DNA of 54,346 nt from Bradyrhizobium embrapense (GCF_001189235.2 NZ_LFIP02000020.1:1-54346); one strand, 5' to 3'; positions 18,527 through 27,582 are shown, numbered from the stretch's first letter. A program made the numbers and translations. Notes: generated by a model not told the origin, from the sequence alone.

Positions 18527-19275
18527 CAGAGAACCCCGGCTTCGGTCTTGAGCTTGTTCACGAGTTCGGCGACGTCCTTGACCTTGAAGCCCGCCTTGCG
18601 GCCTGCCGGTTCCGCGGTCTTCAGCACTTCCAGACGCGGCGTCACATCGACGCCGTAGTCAGCGACGCTCTTGTCGTCGATCGGCTTCTTCTTCGCCTTC
18701 ATGATGTTGGGCAGCGACGCATAGCGCGGCTCGTTGAGGCGGAGGTCAGTGGTGACGATCGCCGGGCCCTTCAGCTTGATGGTCTGCAAGCCGCCGTCGA
18801 CTTCGCGCGTGACCTTGAAGTCACTTCCTTCGACCTCGAGCTTGGAGGCGAAGGTCGCCTGCGACCAGCCGAGCAGCGCGGCCAGCATCTGGCCGGTCTG
18901 GTTCGAGTCGTCGTCGATCGCCTGCTTGCCGAGAATGACGAGGCCGGGCTGCTCCGCCTCGACCACCGCCTTCAGGATCTTTGCGACCGCGAGCGGTTCG
19001 ACATTGCTTTCGGCCTTGACCAGGATGCCGCGGTCGGCTCCCATCGCAAGGGCGGTACGAATGGTCTCGGAGGCCTGCGCCGGTCCGATCGACACCACCA
19101 TTACTTCGGTCGCCTTGCCGGCTTCCTTCAGCCGCAGCGCTTCCTCGACGGCGATCTCGTCGAACGGGTTCATCGACATCTTGACGTTGGCGAGCTCCAC
19201 GCCCGTCCCGTCGCTCTTGACGCGGACCTTGACGTTGTAGTCGACGACCCGCTTTACCGGCACAAGAACCTTCAT
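18526..19275 (-). CDS. etfB: Electron-transfer flavoprotein beta subunit
   Basis: 249 residues, full length. EtfB pairs with EtfA to carry electrons from acyl-CoA and related dehydrogenases to ETF:ubiquinone oxidoreductase in the cytoplasm. Typical segments are MKVLVPVKRVVDYNVKVRV, MNPFDEIAVEEALRLKEAG, the AMP-site stretch VILGKQAIDDDSNQTGQMLA, and the signature region LRLNEPRYASLPNIMKAKKK. The sequence resembles the housekeeping ETF of Bradyrhizobium rather than nitrogen-fixation FixA (FixA lacks this C-terminal pattern; inference). Its ATG overlaps the stop of a crotonase fragment (ATGA), and its stop overlaps the etfA start, so it was the middle gene of an operon. With etfA broken it is probably a stranded relic. 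Confidence 0.92.
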   Translation of the reverse strand: MKVLVPVKRVVDYNVKVRVKSDGTGVELANVKMSMNPFDEIAVEEALRLKEAGKATEVMVVSIGPAQASETIRTALAMGADRGILVKAESNVEPLAVAKILKAVVEAEQPGLVILGKQAIDDDSNQTGQMLAALLGWSQATFASKLEVEGSDFKVTREVDGGLQTIKLKGPAIVTTDLRLNEPRYASLPNIMKAKKKPIDDKSVADYGVDVTPRLEVLKTAEPAGRKAGFKVKDVAELVNKLKTEAGVL

Positions 19276-19363
19276 CGATCCTCTTTCGCTTTGATTTTAT
19301 CCTCAAAGCCAACGAATGCAGGCTTGCGCTTGTCTCGCCAGGCGGCGATTCCCTCTTGGAAAT
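19272..19363 (-). pseudogene. Enoyl-CoA hydratase (crotonase) 3' fragment
   Basis: The minus-strand frame reads NFQEGIAAWRDKRKPAFVGF then EDKIKAKEDR and stops at the ATGA that starts etfB. EGIAAWRDKRKP is the C-terminal signature of crotonase-fold proteins. The rest is removed by the IS3 element whose end lies at 19364. It shows that the ancestral operon was crotonase-etfB-etfA. Confidence 0.75.
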
Positions 19364-20333
19364 TGACCTGAACCCCTGAACTTCATCCAAAAAATGGGTA
19401 GAATCCGTCCACCTCGAGGGAGACGGAGATGAAGCAGTCGAGGAAGAGCGGATCATTGCTGTGCTGCGGGAGCACGAGGCAGGATCGAAGACCGGTGATG
19501 TTTGCCGGAAACACGGGATCAGCAGCGCGACGTTCTACAAATGGAAGGCCAAGTATGGTGGCCTGGACCTATCCGAAGCTCGGCGCCTCAACGTCCTTGC
19601 CGACGAGAATGCGAAGCTGAAGAAGCTGTTGGCCGAGGCGATGCTCGACAACGCCATGCTAAAGGACCTCAAGTCAAAAAAATGGTGACGCCCGTTGCAA
19701 GGCGGCAGGCTGTGGCTCACCTTTGTTCGAGTTTTGAGGTCAGTCAGCGGCGGGCGTGTGAAGTGATGGGGCTGATCGGTCCTCGGTGCGTTATCTCAGC
19801 CTTCGGCCTGACGACGCGACCATTCGCGTCCGCCTGCGCGAGTTGGCGTCGATGCGCTGGCGCTTTGGCTATCGCCGTCTGCTTCTCATGATCCGCAGTG
19901 AAGGCGTACTTATCAATCACAAGAAGCTGAGGCGGCTGCATGCCGAGGAGCGGCTGCAGGTTCGCCGGCGAGGTGGACGCAAAAGAGCTCTCGGAACGCG
20001 GGTTCCGATGGAGTTGCCGCAGGGACCGAACCAGCGTTGGTCACTGATTTCGCCAGCGACACGCTGACCGACAGCCGACGCTTCCGTATCCTGGCTGTCG
20101 TTGATGACTTCATCCGAGAATGCATCGCATTGGTGGCCGACACGTCGTTGTCGGGGATCCGGGTTGGTCGTGAGCTAGATGCCGTGATCGCCCGGCGAGG
20201 CCGCCCAACGATGATCATCAGCGACAACGGGACCGAGCTCACCAGCATGGCCATCCTGCGTTGGTCGCAGCTCACCCGGATCGAGTGGAACTACATCGCG
20301 CCGGGCAAGCCGCAGCAGGCCGCATATCAGTGA
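19364..20333 (+). mobile_element. Second IS3-family element, 3' truncated
   Basis: Begins TGACCTGAACCCCTGAAC at 19364, immediately abutting the crotonase fragment. orfA (19429-19688) has lost bases just after its start: MKQSR is followed in another frame by ERIIAVLREHEAGSKTGDVC and a complete remainder ending LKDLKSKKW. orfB starts around the A7 run at about 19676. It reads ARRQAVAHLCSSFEVSQRRA, RLRELASMRWRFGYRRLLLM and HAEERLQVRRRGGRKRALGT, then after a shift near 20045 ASDTLTDSRRFRILAVVDDF and IISDNGTELTSMAILRW. It ends IAPGKPQQAAYQ, where the final Glu region should begin. Both genes are broken. Confidence 0.82.
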
Positions 20334-20841
20334 CGGACATATCGTCTGGTTATACGAATCTATCAGTCATGGGGCCGAGATCAAGATCGGTTATGGTTTG
20401 GCTTTGGCGTTCCGACTGACTTTTGTGGGGACCTTTCGATTGTTTCAACGAAGGCGGTCGAACGGTCCATACCGTGTAACGCGTAAAGTCACCGCATTGC
20501 AGATCCGCGCAGCGCTTAGCTCACCGGCGCCAATAGCCGGTCTCCGAGCTGCGAAAGTCGACCGGCTGTGTAGCCAGAACGTTGCCAGCGGCACAATCAC
20601 AGAACCTGAAGCGCAAAGAGGCGCTGCCGAGGTCGGTGACCGGGGCCCTCGCGCACGTCGATTTCTTCGCTTGCCTTGACGATTGGGCGGATATTCGCTC
20701 AGTGAACAACTCACTATTGGATTGACGACGTAATTCGATCTGCGCGATATTTGCCAGTGAATGGCCTCCACCTTTAGGAACGCCCCCTCGCCGCCCACGC
20801 CGGTCAGCGGCCACAACATCAACTTTTGGTGCGCATCGACG
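20334..20841. other. Non-coding stretch downstream of the oxygenase gene
   Basis: 508 bases. Frames are open on both strands (for example 20398-20679 plus) but neither translation resembles a known protein. No T-rich terminator hairpin was seen. Confidence 0.4.
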
Positions 20842-21684
20842 CTAAGTCCACCACAGAACAAGATTCGGTTGAGCAAACCCGAAGAAGCAATTCAGCAGTA
20901 GCCGACGCTTTCGATTGCCTAATTGTCCAGTGACCCCGTGGATGAAACCGCCGTCGATCAGAGCGATATCCCCGGCACGAAGATGGAAGTCGTGAGAAGG
21001 GACAGCCTCAAGATAGGCCATCGTATAGGGATAGCCTGTGGTCTCAACGCCCTGAGACCTCCGGTCCGTTTCAGTCGGCTTGTGGCTCCACACCCTCAGA
21101 TTGCCACCTTCCTCGGGCATACTAGGATAGAAGTTAAGCGCAACGATAGTGTTTTTAGCCACTGCAGCGAGGTCGTATTCTTCCCCAGCGCATAGGACTT
21201 GAGCGACGTCGTCGTGCGGCTCCAAGGTATACGTGCCGGTGCCAGACCAACAGATAGCGCGACAAATGTTAGCTTGGCCGTGCTTTGAACGGGCCAACCG
21301 CAATTCAATACCCCGATTATCAAGCTCGCGCCGCAAAGCGTCGAACAATCCGCGGACCGGATCAGCCAAATTGCCAAAGAGAGCATCGACAAACGGCCGC
21401 GCCTTTTCTGCCTCTGCGAAATAAGTGGCTGCATCCTTCCTGTAATGAGATGCGCCGACATATTGTCCGGGAACGCCGTCTTTCCGCTCCTTGAGACCGG
21501 AATTGCTGATAAAGTTTGCGGTGATCTCCTCTGCTAATTCGACACTGAACCCTTGTCTGATGTGCAGGCCAGTGATCTCGCCCTTCATTATTGAGATGAC
21601 CTCGGCAGTATCGATCGAGCCTGATCGTTCTCTAATCGTAAGAGGCGAGATCGCGGGCGCTTCAAATACTTGGGCAGTTACCAT
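20842..21684 (-). CDS. Fe(II)/2-oxoglutarate-dependent oxygenase
   Basis: 280 residues from ATG 21684, chosen because AGGAG lies 8 bases upstream; the frame itself is open to 21726. The double-stranded beta-helix fold shows the iron triad His157-x-Asp159 (TLEPHDDVAQ) and His249 (DGGFIHGVTG), with an Arg at about 260 (NRKRRLLLN) suited to binding 2-oxoglutarate. Such enzymes hydroxylate or otherwise oxidise small molecules, often amino acids. The first 23 bases overlap the aminotransferase gene, indicating translational coupling and a shared pathway. It is not EctD-like in motif layout. The substrate is unknown; an amino acid made by the upstream transaminase is the natural guess. Confidence 0.85.
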   Translation of the reverse strand: MVTAQVFEAPAISPLTIRERSGSIDTAEVISIMKGEITGLHIRQGFSVELAEEITANFISNSGLKERKDGVPGQYVGASHYRKDAATYFAEAEKARPFVDALFGNLADPVRGLFDALRRELDNRGIELRLARSKHGQANICRAICWSGTGTYTLEPHDDVAQVLCAGEEYDLAAVAKNTIVALNFYPSMPEEGGNLRVWSHKPTETDRRSQGVETTGYPYTMAYLEAVPSHDFHLRAGDIALIDGGFIHGVTGQLGNRKRRLLLNCFFGFAQPNLVLWWT

Positions 21685-22966
21685 TGGCTTGCTCCTGTAG
21701 TGCGTGATTAAGGATGGTGATGCCACGATCGAGTTCGTGATCGGTGATGGTTATCGGCGGGAGGATTTTGATAACATCGCGATTTGGTCCTGAGGATTCA
21801 ATCAGGAGGCCGTTCTCGAAGGCGATATCGTGCAGTCGCCCGATATCAACCTGTGAACGGCACTTGAGGCCGGCCATCAACCCTCGACCGCGCTTTTCTT
21901 CGATACACTGCGGAACGTTTGCTGCGAGGCGATCAAGGTATCCTTGCAGTTTACAGGCTAGCCGCTCGACACCTGCAGTAAACCGCCTGTCGGACCACAT
22001 TTTGCACATGGCTTCTGCGGTCACGAAGGCGAGATTGTTGCCTCTGAAGGTACCGCTATGTTCTCCCGGACTCCATACGTCCATGTCGGGGCGGATCAGA
22101 ACCATGGACAGCGGATTGCCTGAACCGCTTAGCGACTTCGAAAGGCAAACAATATCTGGTTCGATTTTCACGAACTCGAACGAGAAGAATTCGCCGGTCC
22201 GTCCCGCACCCGCCTGAATGTCATCGACAATCAAAACAACGCCGTGCTTGCGGCAAATACGATGAATTTCCCTGAGCCACGTTGCAGACGCGGTGTTCAT
22301 TCCACCTTCTGCCTGAATGGTTTCCAAAATGATCGCGGCGGGCTTTTCTATGCCACTTCCCGAGTCGCCGAGCACGTAGTCGATGTAACTAGCGGAATCG
22401 AACGCTTGGTTCGGATAGCCGTCGTAGGGGACACGGACCACATCGTGGCGAGGAACGCCGCCCAGCTTCCTGGTCGATGCTGAGCCCGACGCCGCTAATG
22501 AGCCGAGCGACATACCGTGAAATGAATTTGTGAAGGCCATGACACTCGATCGGCCAGTATATTTCCGCGCCAGAGCAAGCGCCGCTTCGTTAGCGTTTGT
22601 GCCGGTCGGCCCAGGAAACTGTAATTTGTAGGACAAGCCCCTGGGTTTCAAAATCGAATCAACAAACACTTCAATGAATTCACGTTTTGCCACCGTATAC
22701 ATGTCGAGCGACAGAAGAATATTCGCGCCCGCGAGATATTCAATCGCTGGTGTAAGAATACTCGGATTGTTGTGTCCGTAGTTAAGTGCGCCGGACCCCA
22801 CAAGGAAATCGATATAACTCTTTCCAGCCTCGTCCTGAATTGTGGCCCCAAGTGCTTTCGTAAAGACCGTGGGAAATGATCGCCCATAGCGACGAACGTT
22901 AGACTCATGAGCCGCGAAGATGTCGGTATTCATTTTCGGTCCATTTGCATGTGGCATCGCATTCAA
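21662..22966 (-). CDS. Class III PLP aminotransferase, EctB-like (diaminobutyrate transaminase type)
   Basis: Up to 434 residues. Conserved segments are RSFPTVFTKALGATIQDEAG, FLVGSGALNYGHNNP, the PLP phosphate site FPGPTGTNANEAALALARK, the Asp249 motif VLIVDDIQAGAGRTGEFF, and the Schiff-base Lys277 in CLSKSLSGSGNPLSM. The order and wording match diaminobutyrate:2-oxoglutarate transaminases (EctB/DatA), which make 2,4-diaminobutyrate from aspartate semialdehyde. The frame opens at a TTG (22966); ATG codons at residues 4 and 12 are alternatives, and the last (MNTDIF) fits family starts. No ectA, ectC or ectD lies beside it, so this is not a standard ectoine operon. It is coupled to an Fe/2OG oxygenase downstream. 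Confidence 0.87.
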   Translation of the reverse strand: MNAMPHANGPKMNTDIFAAHESNVRRYGRSFPTVFTKALGATIQDEAGKSYIDFLVGSGALNYGHNNPSILTPAIEYLAGANILLSLDMYTVAKREFIEVFVDSILKPRGLSYKLQFPGPTGTNANEAALALARKYTGRSSVMAFTNSFHGMSLGSLAASGSASTRKLGGVPRHDVVRVPYDGYPNQAFDSASYIDYVLGDSGSGIEKPAAIILETIQAEGGMNTASATWLREIHRICRKHGVVLIVDDIQAGAGRTGEFFSFEFVKIEPDIVCLSKSLSGSGNPLSMVLIRPDMDVWSPGEHSGTFRGNNLAFVTAEAMCKMWSDRRFTAGVERLACKLQGYLDRLAANVPQCIEEKRGRGLMAGLKCRSQVDIGRLHDIAFENGLLIESSGPNRDVIKILPPITITDHELDRGITILNHALQEQANGNCPSI

Positions 22967-23639
22967 AGGATTCTCAATCGACCATATTTAGTCGGAAGTG
23001 GAATTTCTGCTCAAATCCAGAATGGCGCGCGCGATGACAGTCCAAGTCGTGTTAATATGGTCGAACCGGCCGTCGGCTTCTCGCTCGGTCTATCGACCCT
23101 CATATCGCCTTTCGACCGCCACGAAATTTCCGGCGCCGATCTCTGCTGCGAGAGTGGCGCGCACAGATACGGTTCGGATTTGCCTAACCACGAAGTTCCT
23201 ACTTACTTGCGAGAGTATGAGCAAACGATAGAATGTAGTTTTCGATAATTTCCATTTTACGTGGCTCGCCGATCATTTCATCCATGGCGGTCTCGTTCCT
23301 TGGCTAGGCACGCTTCTTGGACTGCGGAGTTGTGAACAATCTCCGAGCCGGAACGTGCACGCGCTTTGCGCGGGACCCTTGTCTTTTGACACGCGTCTTC
23401 GAAAGGGCTCAGCTCACTTACCTGAGAAACGCAGACAACGGACCTATCAAGGCTGGCAGGTTTCCATGAGACAGAAGTGCGTTCCCCAAAGTAGGCGCGC
23501 GTCATCGATTCGAAGACTCGAGCGATTTTTAGACTTTCGATGCCGAGCTGGGCGAGCCGAGTGTTAGTCCGTGCGCATCCAGTGACCCCCCAAGCGAGGC
23601 CTTTTTTTTGGCGGAAGGCGGATCCCGCTTAAGCGGCGT
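22967..23639. other. Upstream region of the aminotransferase operon
   Basis: About 670 bases without a gene I can support. It must carry the operon promoter, reading leftwards. No clear sigma-54 site or NifA-type TGT-N10-ACA element was found near the start. Confidence 0.4.
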
Positions 23640-24440
23640 GAGCGATGCTTTCAGGTTGCCAATTCCAACGCAGCGGTTCGTCAATGCGCTTGGCAGGGTG
23701 ACTGGTAGGCGCGCCAGGACATCTCGCAAGCCAGGTCTGTGGGTCGATGTCAAGATGATAGTCGCACGTCGGCAGCTCTCATCGGGCGCGACGAAGGTCC
23801 ATTTTTCCGCCCCACGGCGACCGCCCGTAGCTCGCGCTCGGCAGCACGATGCAAAGCATTCCGTCATCAAGGAAGCGGCTAAGTGCATCCCAGCGGCTCA
23901 AGCAGTAATTGAACCCTTTGGTCGTGTCGTTGTTCATGGAGAGCTTGGCGCGCTGTCCCGCGCAACCACATCGCCAGGTCGACGATCAGGGGGCGGCTAC
24001 TCTCCTGGCGCGCAGGCAAACGCTCCTTGGCAATAAGACCGTTGATCTCGCGCTCGATGGCGAACAGAACATCGACGCGATTGACCGACTCGGCCGCGAT
24101 CGGCGCCTTGCTGAGCCGCGCGAGATCAAAGAACTTGCGGCTGCCGAGTGCCCAGCACGCAGCCTTGATGATCGGCCGCCCTTGCGATTGGCTTCGTAGA
24201 GCCTGCCAAAGCCGACGTAGGCGTTGGCCTGCAGTCCGGCATCGCCCGCCAGATGCGGCTCGGGATGCGCACTGCCACGATCGGGCGAGTAGGAGAACAC
24301 GGCCGCCGGCGGATCTGGGCCGGCAAACGGACGGTCGTCGCGCACGTAGGTCCAAATCCGGCCGGTAACCGTCTTAAGCTTGGCCAGTACCGGGACCGTC
24401 GGGTGAGTAGCCCGGAGGGATTTCACCTCCGCCTCTCGCA

Positions 24441-24474
24441 GGACCGGGCGTGAGACTCTCGCCTCACCCGGCTC
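24441..24474 (-). ncRNA. Group II intron domain V (second intron)
   Basis: A 34-nt hairpin, minus strand. It begins GAGCCGGGTGAGGCGAGAGT and ends CACGCCCGGTCC, and aligns base for base in length with the domain V at 14807-14840. Stem changes are mostly compensated (for example GAT/ATC replaced by GTG/CAC), so the ribozyme fold is retained; only the outermost pair is weakened. Confidence 0.82.
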
Positions 24475-24477
24475 CTA

Positions 24478-25020
24478 TCAGGCAAGCTTGCCGCCATCGC
24501 CGAGTTGCCAATGCACAAAGACCCTGCGGTTCTCGCGCGCGATCTTCTCCAGGACGGCCCGCAGCAGAAGCTCGTGGACGATATTGTCGAACAGTCCCTT
24601 GATGTTGGCACTCCAGAACCCAATCGTACTTCCAGCACCGCTGTCACGTCACGCCTACGCCATCGAGAGCCGATTTACCGGGTCTGTAGCCGTAAGAGTC
24701 TGCCAGAAAGATTGCGTCGAGATCCGGCTCAATCAGTTGTTTGACAACCGTCTGTGCCAACGGTCTGCCACAGTGGGCACCGCGAGGATCCTTTGGCCCC
24801 CACTCTTCTTTGGAATAGAGACGGCGCGAACAGGCGGCGGGAAGTAAGCGCCTGAGCTCATTCGATTTCAAATCTTGTAGAGAGTGCTCTTCAAGTCGGA
24901 CTCGAACTGCTCAATCGTCACTCCGTCGACACCGGCAGCGCCACCATTGGATCGCACCTGCAGATATGCTTCGTACACCTCTCTCTTGTCGATGCTGAAC
25001 GGTTTGCCCGGCTGGTTCAC
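24478..25020 (-). pseudogene. Group II intron reverse transcriptase, internally deleted
   Basis: GTG start at 25020 with AGGAGG 7 bases upstream. The reading is KREVYEAYLQVRSNGGAAGV, then a TGA where Trp is expected (YKI-W-NRMSSGAYFPPPV), then PKKSGGQRILAVPTVADR. After one shift it continues LAQTVVKQLIEPDLDAIFLA and DSYGYRPGKSALDGVGVT, then another stop and shift, NIKGLFDNIVHELLLRAV. There it jumps to the C-terminus LEKIARENRRVFVHWQLGD. The YADD catalytic box and most of the maturase domain are missing. The stop at 24478-24480 lies three bases before domain V, as in the first intron. Confidence 0.82.
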
Positions 25021-25985
25021 CGTCGTCCTCCTGTTGTCAGTTGCGACGATGGCCAGCCCACCTGATCCGATCCCTTTGCTCCGGCCCCATTACGAGCCTT
25101 CGTCGCTAATACGGATCGGTCCGTCCCAATGCTCCGCGTCGGTAATCTCGACTCGCGGTCTTCTCCGCTTGTGCTTCTCCCTTTCCATCGGAGCGACTGG
25201 TTCCTGCAGTTCCGCAGCAGCGCCTGCATCCGATTCACGCCCCCTCAACGTCGGTCGCCGCCCGACCGGTCATCAGGCTTCCGGCGGGCTCATCCCAGAG
25301 GGACGACACACCTCTGGTTTTGACGACGATTTCCACCTTCCGACGGTTCATCGGTGGGTTCATTTTCATTCGTCTCTCGGACGCGTATCCGTTCGGGTCT
25401 CTCCCGACCGCTAGCTTCAACGCTCACGACCGCGCCTCTTAAGCGAAGCCGCTTGAAGTGATTTGAGATCTACTCCTGAAAGTCGATCCCGAGGGGCCTA
25501 CCCTCATCGCTGCCACAGCTTGTGCACACAGATTTTCAGATCATTTCGAACATCCTTTCTGTGTGCTTCTGCAGCACACTGTCATCCGCGTGGATGCGCT
25601 CGGCTCATGACGTGGATCCGGATGGCCTCAATAATGGGATCGAGTGCTACCACGCAGCCTCCGACCCGACCCGCCAGGGTCGAGACGTCGATCTCGATCT
25701 CTTCGCGGGCATAGGTTTTACTCTGTCGGTTCAACGGCTGATGCAGCAGGAACTTGTTGACCAGCACCATCGCCAGCAGGCTCGGCCCGGCAACGCCTCG
25801 CAGGATCAGATGGGAGGGGGCCGGCGGCTGAGTGATCGCTTCGCAGTCCCGGCAAAACGAGCTTCTCGCGTACGTGCTGGATCACTTCCACTGGCGCGGG
25901 GCGAGCTCCAGCGTCTCGGTCACGTCCTCGCCAATCTTGCGCAATCGGCTATCGCCGCTGCATGGGCAGGTAGCAGGTGTCCGAT

Positions 25986-26450
25986 AGCTCCTCCTCCACC
26001 GGCTCCGCGACGGCGCGTGCCGCTTTGTTTGCCCGCTTCACAGGCACTATCAGCAGGTCCGACTTCTCCGTGCCACTCATAGGCTTCGGCCCTCGGCCTT
26101 CCCCATGATCCCTGCTCCCGGCTGGCGAGGGCAGCGCGGAGACCGGTTCCCGCGCAGAAGATTTACACGGATGCCAGGGTCTACAGACGACGCGGAGCTC
26201 CCCGACACTCGCATATCGCGTCGGGTCATGTTGCTTTCTGCCGACCGGAAGGCGTCAGCGCTCCAGATGGGAACTTGCGTGACTCAATGGCTGGTCTACG
26301 CTCGCCCGTGTGAACCCTTCGCTGGCCTCACGGCCACGCGTGTCCACGACGTCAAGCCGTTTGACTTGGGCAATGCGCCTATCACTGTCCATAAGGACAG
26401 TTCTCAACAACACGCCTCATTCGGCAAGGCGGCAACCACCGAACGAATAC
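25986..26450 (-). mobile_element. 5' remnant of a third group II intron with ORF start
   Basis: The minus strand from 26069 reads MSGTEKSDLLIVPVKRANKA then ARAVAEPVE. This is the characteristic N-terminus of a different group II intron-encoded (LtrA-type) protein. It is preceded by GATCATGGGGAAGGCCGAGG, also typical of that intron's sequence before the ORF. Farther upstream small perfect hairpins such as CTGTCC-ATAA-GGACAG (26385-26400) and GTCAA-GCCGT-TTGAC (26351-26365) fit domain I-III ribozyme structure. The ORF fuses after about 29 residues to the IS66 N-terminus near 25985. The upper end is approximate. Confidence 0.6.
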
Positions 26451-26614
26451 GTTAGTGCTGAGAAGTACAGCGGAGTTCAGCTGCGCGGATCTGCTCGTTC
26501 GCAAGGACGTATCGGCAAGAGATCGCGATATCCGGAGCGATTGCTAGCTAGCCCACACTCAATAAACGACGAGGCTGACGAGGAACAAACGTTCATAGTA
26601 CCGGAGGTGGCGCA

Positions 26615-26665
26615 GCAAAAACGTCGCTGCGAGTGCGGGTGGCCGCTCGCTTGACGCGTTTTTGC
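26615..26665. terminator. Nested inverted repeat downstream of a GNAT gene
   Basis: Outer repeat GCAAAAACG (26615-26623) / CGTTTTTGC (26657-26665), inner repeat GCGAG (26629-26633) / CTCGC (26646-26650). It lies 120 bases beyond the stop of the minus-strand acetyltransferase gene. The A5/T5 arms make it a plausible bidirectional terminator, though the loop is long. Confidence 0.45.
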
Positions 26666-26785
26666 GCCCGTCAACTATCGGCCGCCATCGGCTTGGCATC
26701 GATTCTGTGAGAGCAATCGGAGATTCGCTTGCGGGGCTGTCGTTCGCAGATTCTCATCTGCGCAGAGGCGCTCGCAGATTACGAC

Positions 26786-27271
26786 TCATCGTAACTTTTG
26801 CGAGACCCATACGATGTTGTGCCATTCTCCATGAATGCGCGCGACTTCGTGTAGCATTGCGGCGCGACGGAAGAACACATCGGCGCTTCTTATACTTCGT
26901 ACATTCCTCTCATATACAGTTGAGACCAGTAATCGAAACCCCAAATTGGCTGCAGTCTCAATCAAGTGCGCAAGCATGAGCTTTCCAAGTCCCTTCCCTC
27001 GATGACTCTCGTCAATGTAGCGCGATGTTTCGGCGACATCTGTATATTCGGGACGCACTGAAAACCTACTTAGTGAGCACCAGCCGATCACTTTATTGTC
27101 AATTTCATAGACGAACGCAGGATAAGGATCTTGATGTTCACTAAGCCAGGCGACGCGTTCTTCTTGATTGTCGGGAGCGATTGGACTCATTGCAAAGACT
27201 CCGGGCTTCATTGCCTGATTGTAGATAATTGCGATCTCGCCGGCATCGGCATAAGTTGCACGTCGAAACAT
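26786..27271 (-). CDS. GNAT-family N-acetyltransferase (phosphinothricin-acetyltransferase-like)
   Basis: 161 residues from ATG 27271 (a GTG 11 codons upstream also lies in frame). The protein opens FRRATYADAGEIAIIYNQAM, has GWCSLSRFSVRPEYTDVAE in strand beta4, and the acetyl-CoA pyrophosphate loop SHRGKGLGKLML (R-G-K-G-L-G). It follows the PAT/MddA subfamily of acetyl-CoA-dependent enzymes acting on amino-group substrates such as phosphinothricin or methionine sulfoximine. The C-terminal segment (FRRAAMLHEVARIHGEWHNI) is intact. Its neighbour 310 bases away is a second, divergently read GNAT gene. The substrate cannot be told from sequence. Confidence 0.85.
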   Translation of the reverse strand: MFRRATYADAGEIAIIYNQAMKPGVFAMSPIAPDNQEERVAWLSEHQDPYPAFVYEIDNKVIGWCSLSRFSVRPEYTDVAETSRYIDESHRGKGLGKLMLAHLIETAANLGFRLLVSTVYERNVRSIRSADVFFRRAAMLHEVARIHGEWHNIVWVSQKLR

Positions 27272-27582
27272 TTGTATCTCATACACTCTTGGGCGCACGT
27301 ACACTGCTGGTGTTGTCTAGGACACGACGCGCGCTCGATGTCCCACCGAAATCTGCCGGTCAAGGGTCTAATAATTAGAGCTCACTTATCCTCCCCACCG
27401 ACACCGCCGTTTGTCGATTCGCATGCAGACATTCCTGCCTGCGTTCAGGCTCCAAATAGATTCAGTTAGATCTATCCGCACAAGCTATAAGCTCCGGTAG
27501 GTTGCCCGCGGGTCGCCCAACGCTGCAGATAGCTGCTATCGATCCCGTCCTCTGAGTAAAATGAGATGAGAAAGGACATTCA

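Larger units (their letters stand above)
24398..25579 (-). mobile_element. Second group II intron, internally deleted (about 1.2 kb)
   Basis: Starts GTGTGCTGCAGAAG at 25579, directly after the IS66 exon ...GCGGATGACA. Its 5' ribozyme part contains CTTAAGAGGCGCGGTCGTGA, closely matching GTTTAAGAGACGTGGTGGTGA of the first intron. It ends with domain V (24441-24474) and a short domain VI at about 24398-24399. The 3' boundary is uncertain by one base. The intron is about 650 bases shorter than the first because the middle of its reverse transcriptase gene is deleted. Confidence 0.8.
23640..25985 (-). pseudogene. IS66-family transposase (TnpC) split by a group II intron, frameshifted
   Basis: The first exon (about 25985 down to 25580) reads, over several frames, RLRKIGEDVTETLELAPRQW, CEAITQPPAPSHLILRG and LVNKFLLHQPLNRQS, then IEIDVSTLAGRVGGCVVALD and ERIHADD. 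The intron covers about 25579-24398. The second exon resumes TVPVLAKLKTVTGRIWTYVR and continues DDRPFAGPDPPAAVFSYSPD, GFGRLYEANRK and FNYCLSRWDALSRFLDDG. It finishes with AERELRAVAVGRKNWTFVAP, then VLARLP and RWNWQPE near 23640. Splicing places Asp-Asp-Thr-Val-Pro-Val across the junction, the catalytic DDT/PVL stretch of IS66. Many indels make it non-functional. Confidence 0.85.

Noticed and set aside
18734..19240. Long plus-strand frame opposite etfB
   Set aside because: It is the antisense shadow of a well-supported EtfB gene in high-G+C DNA.
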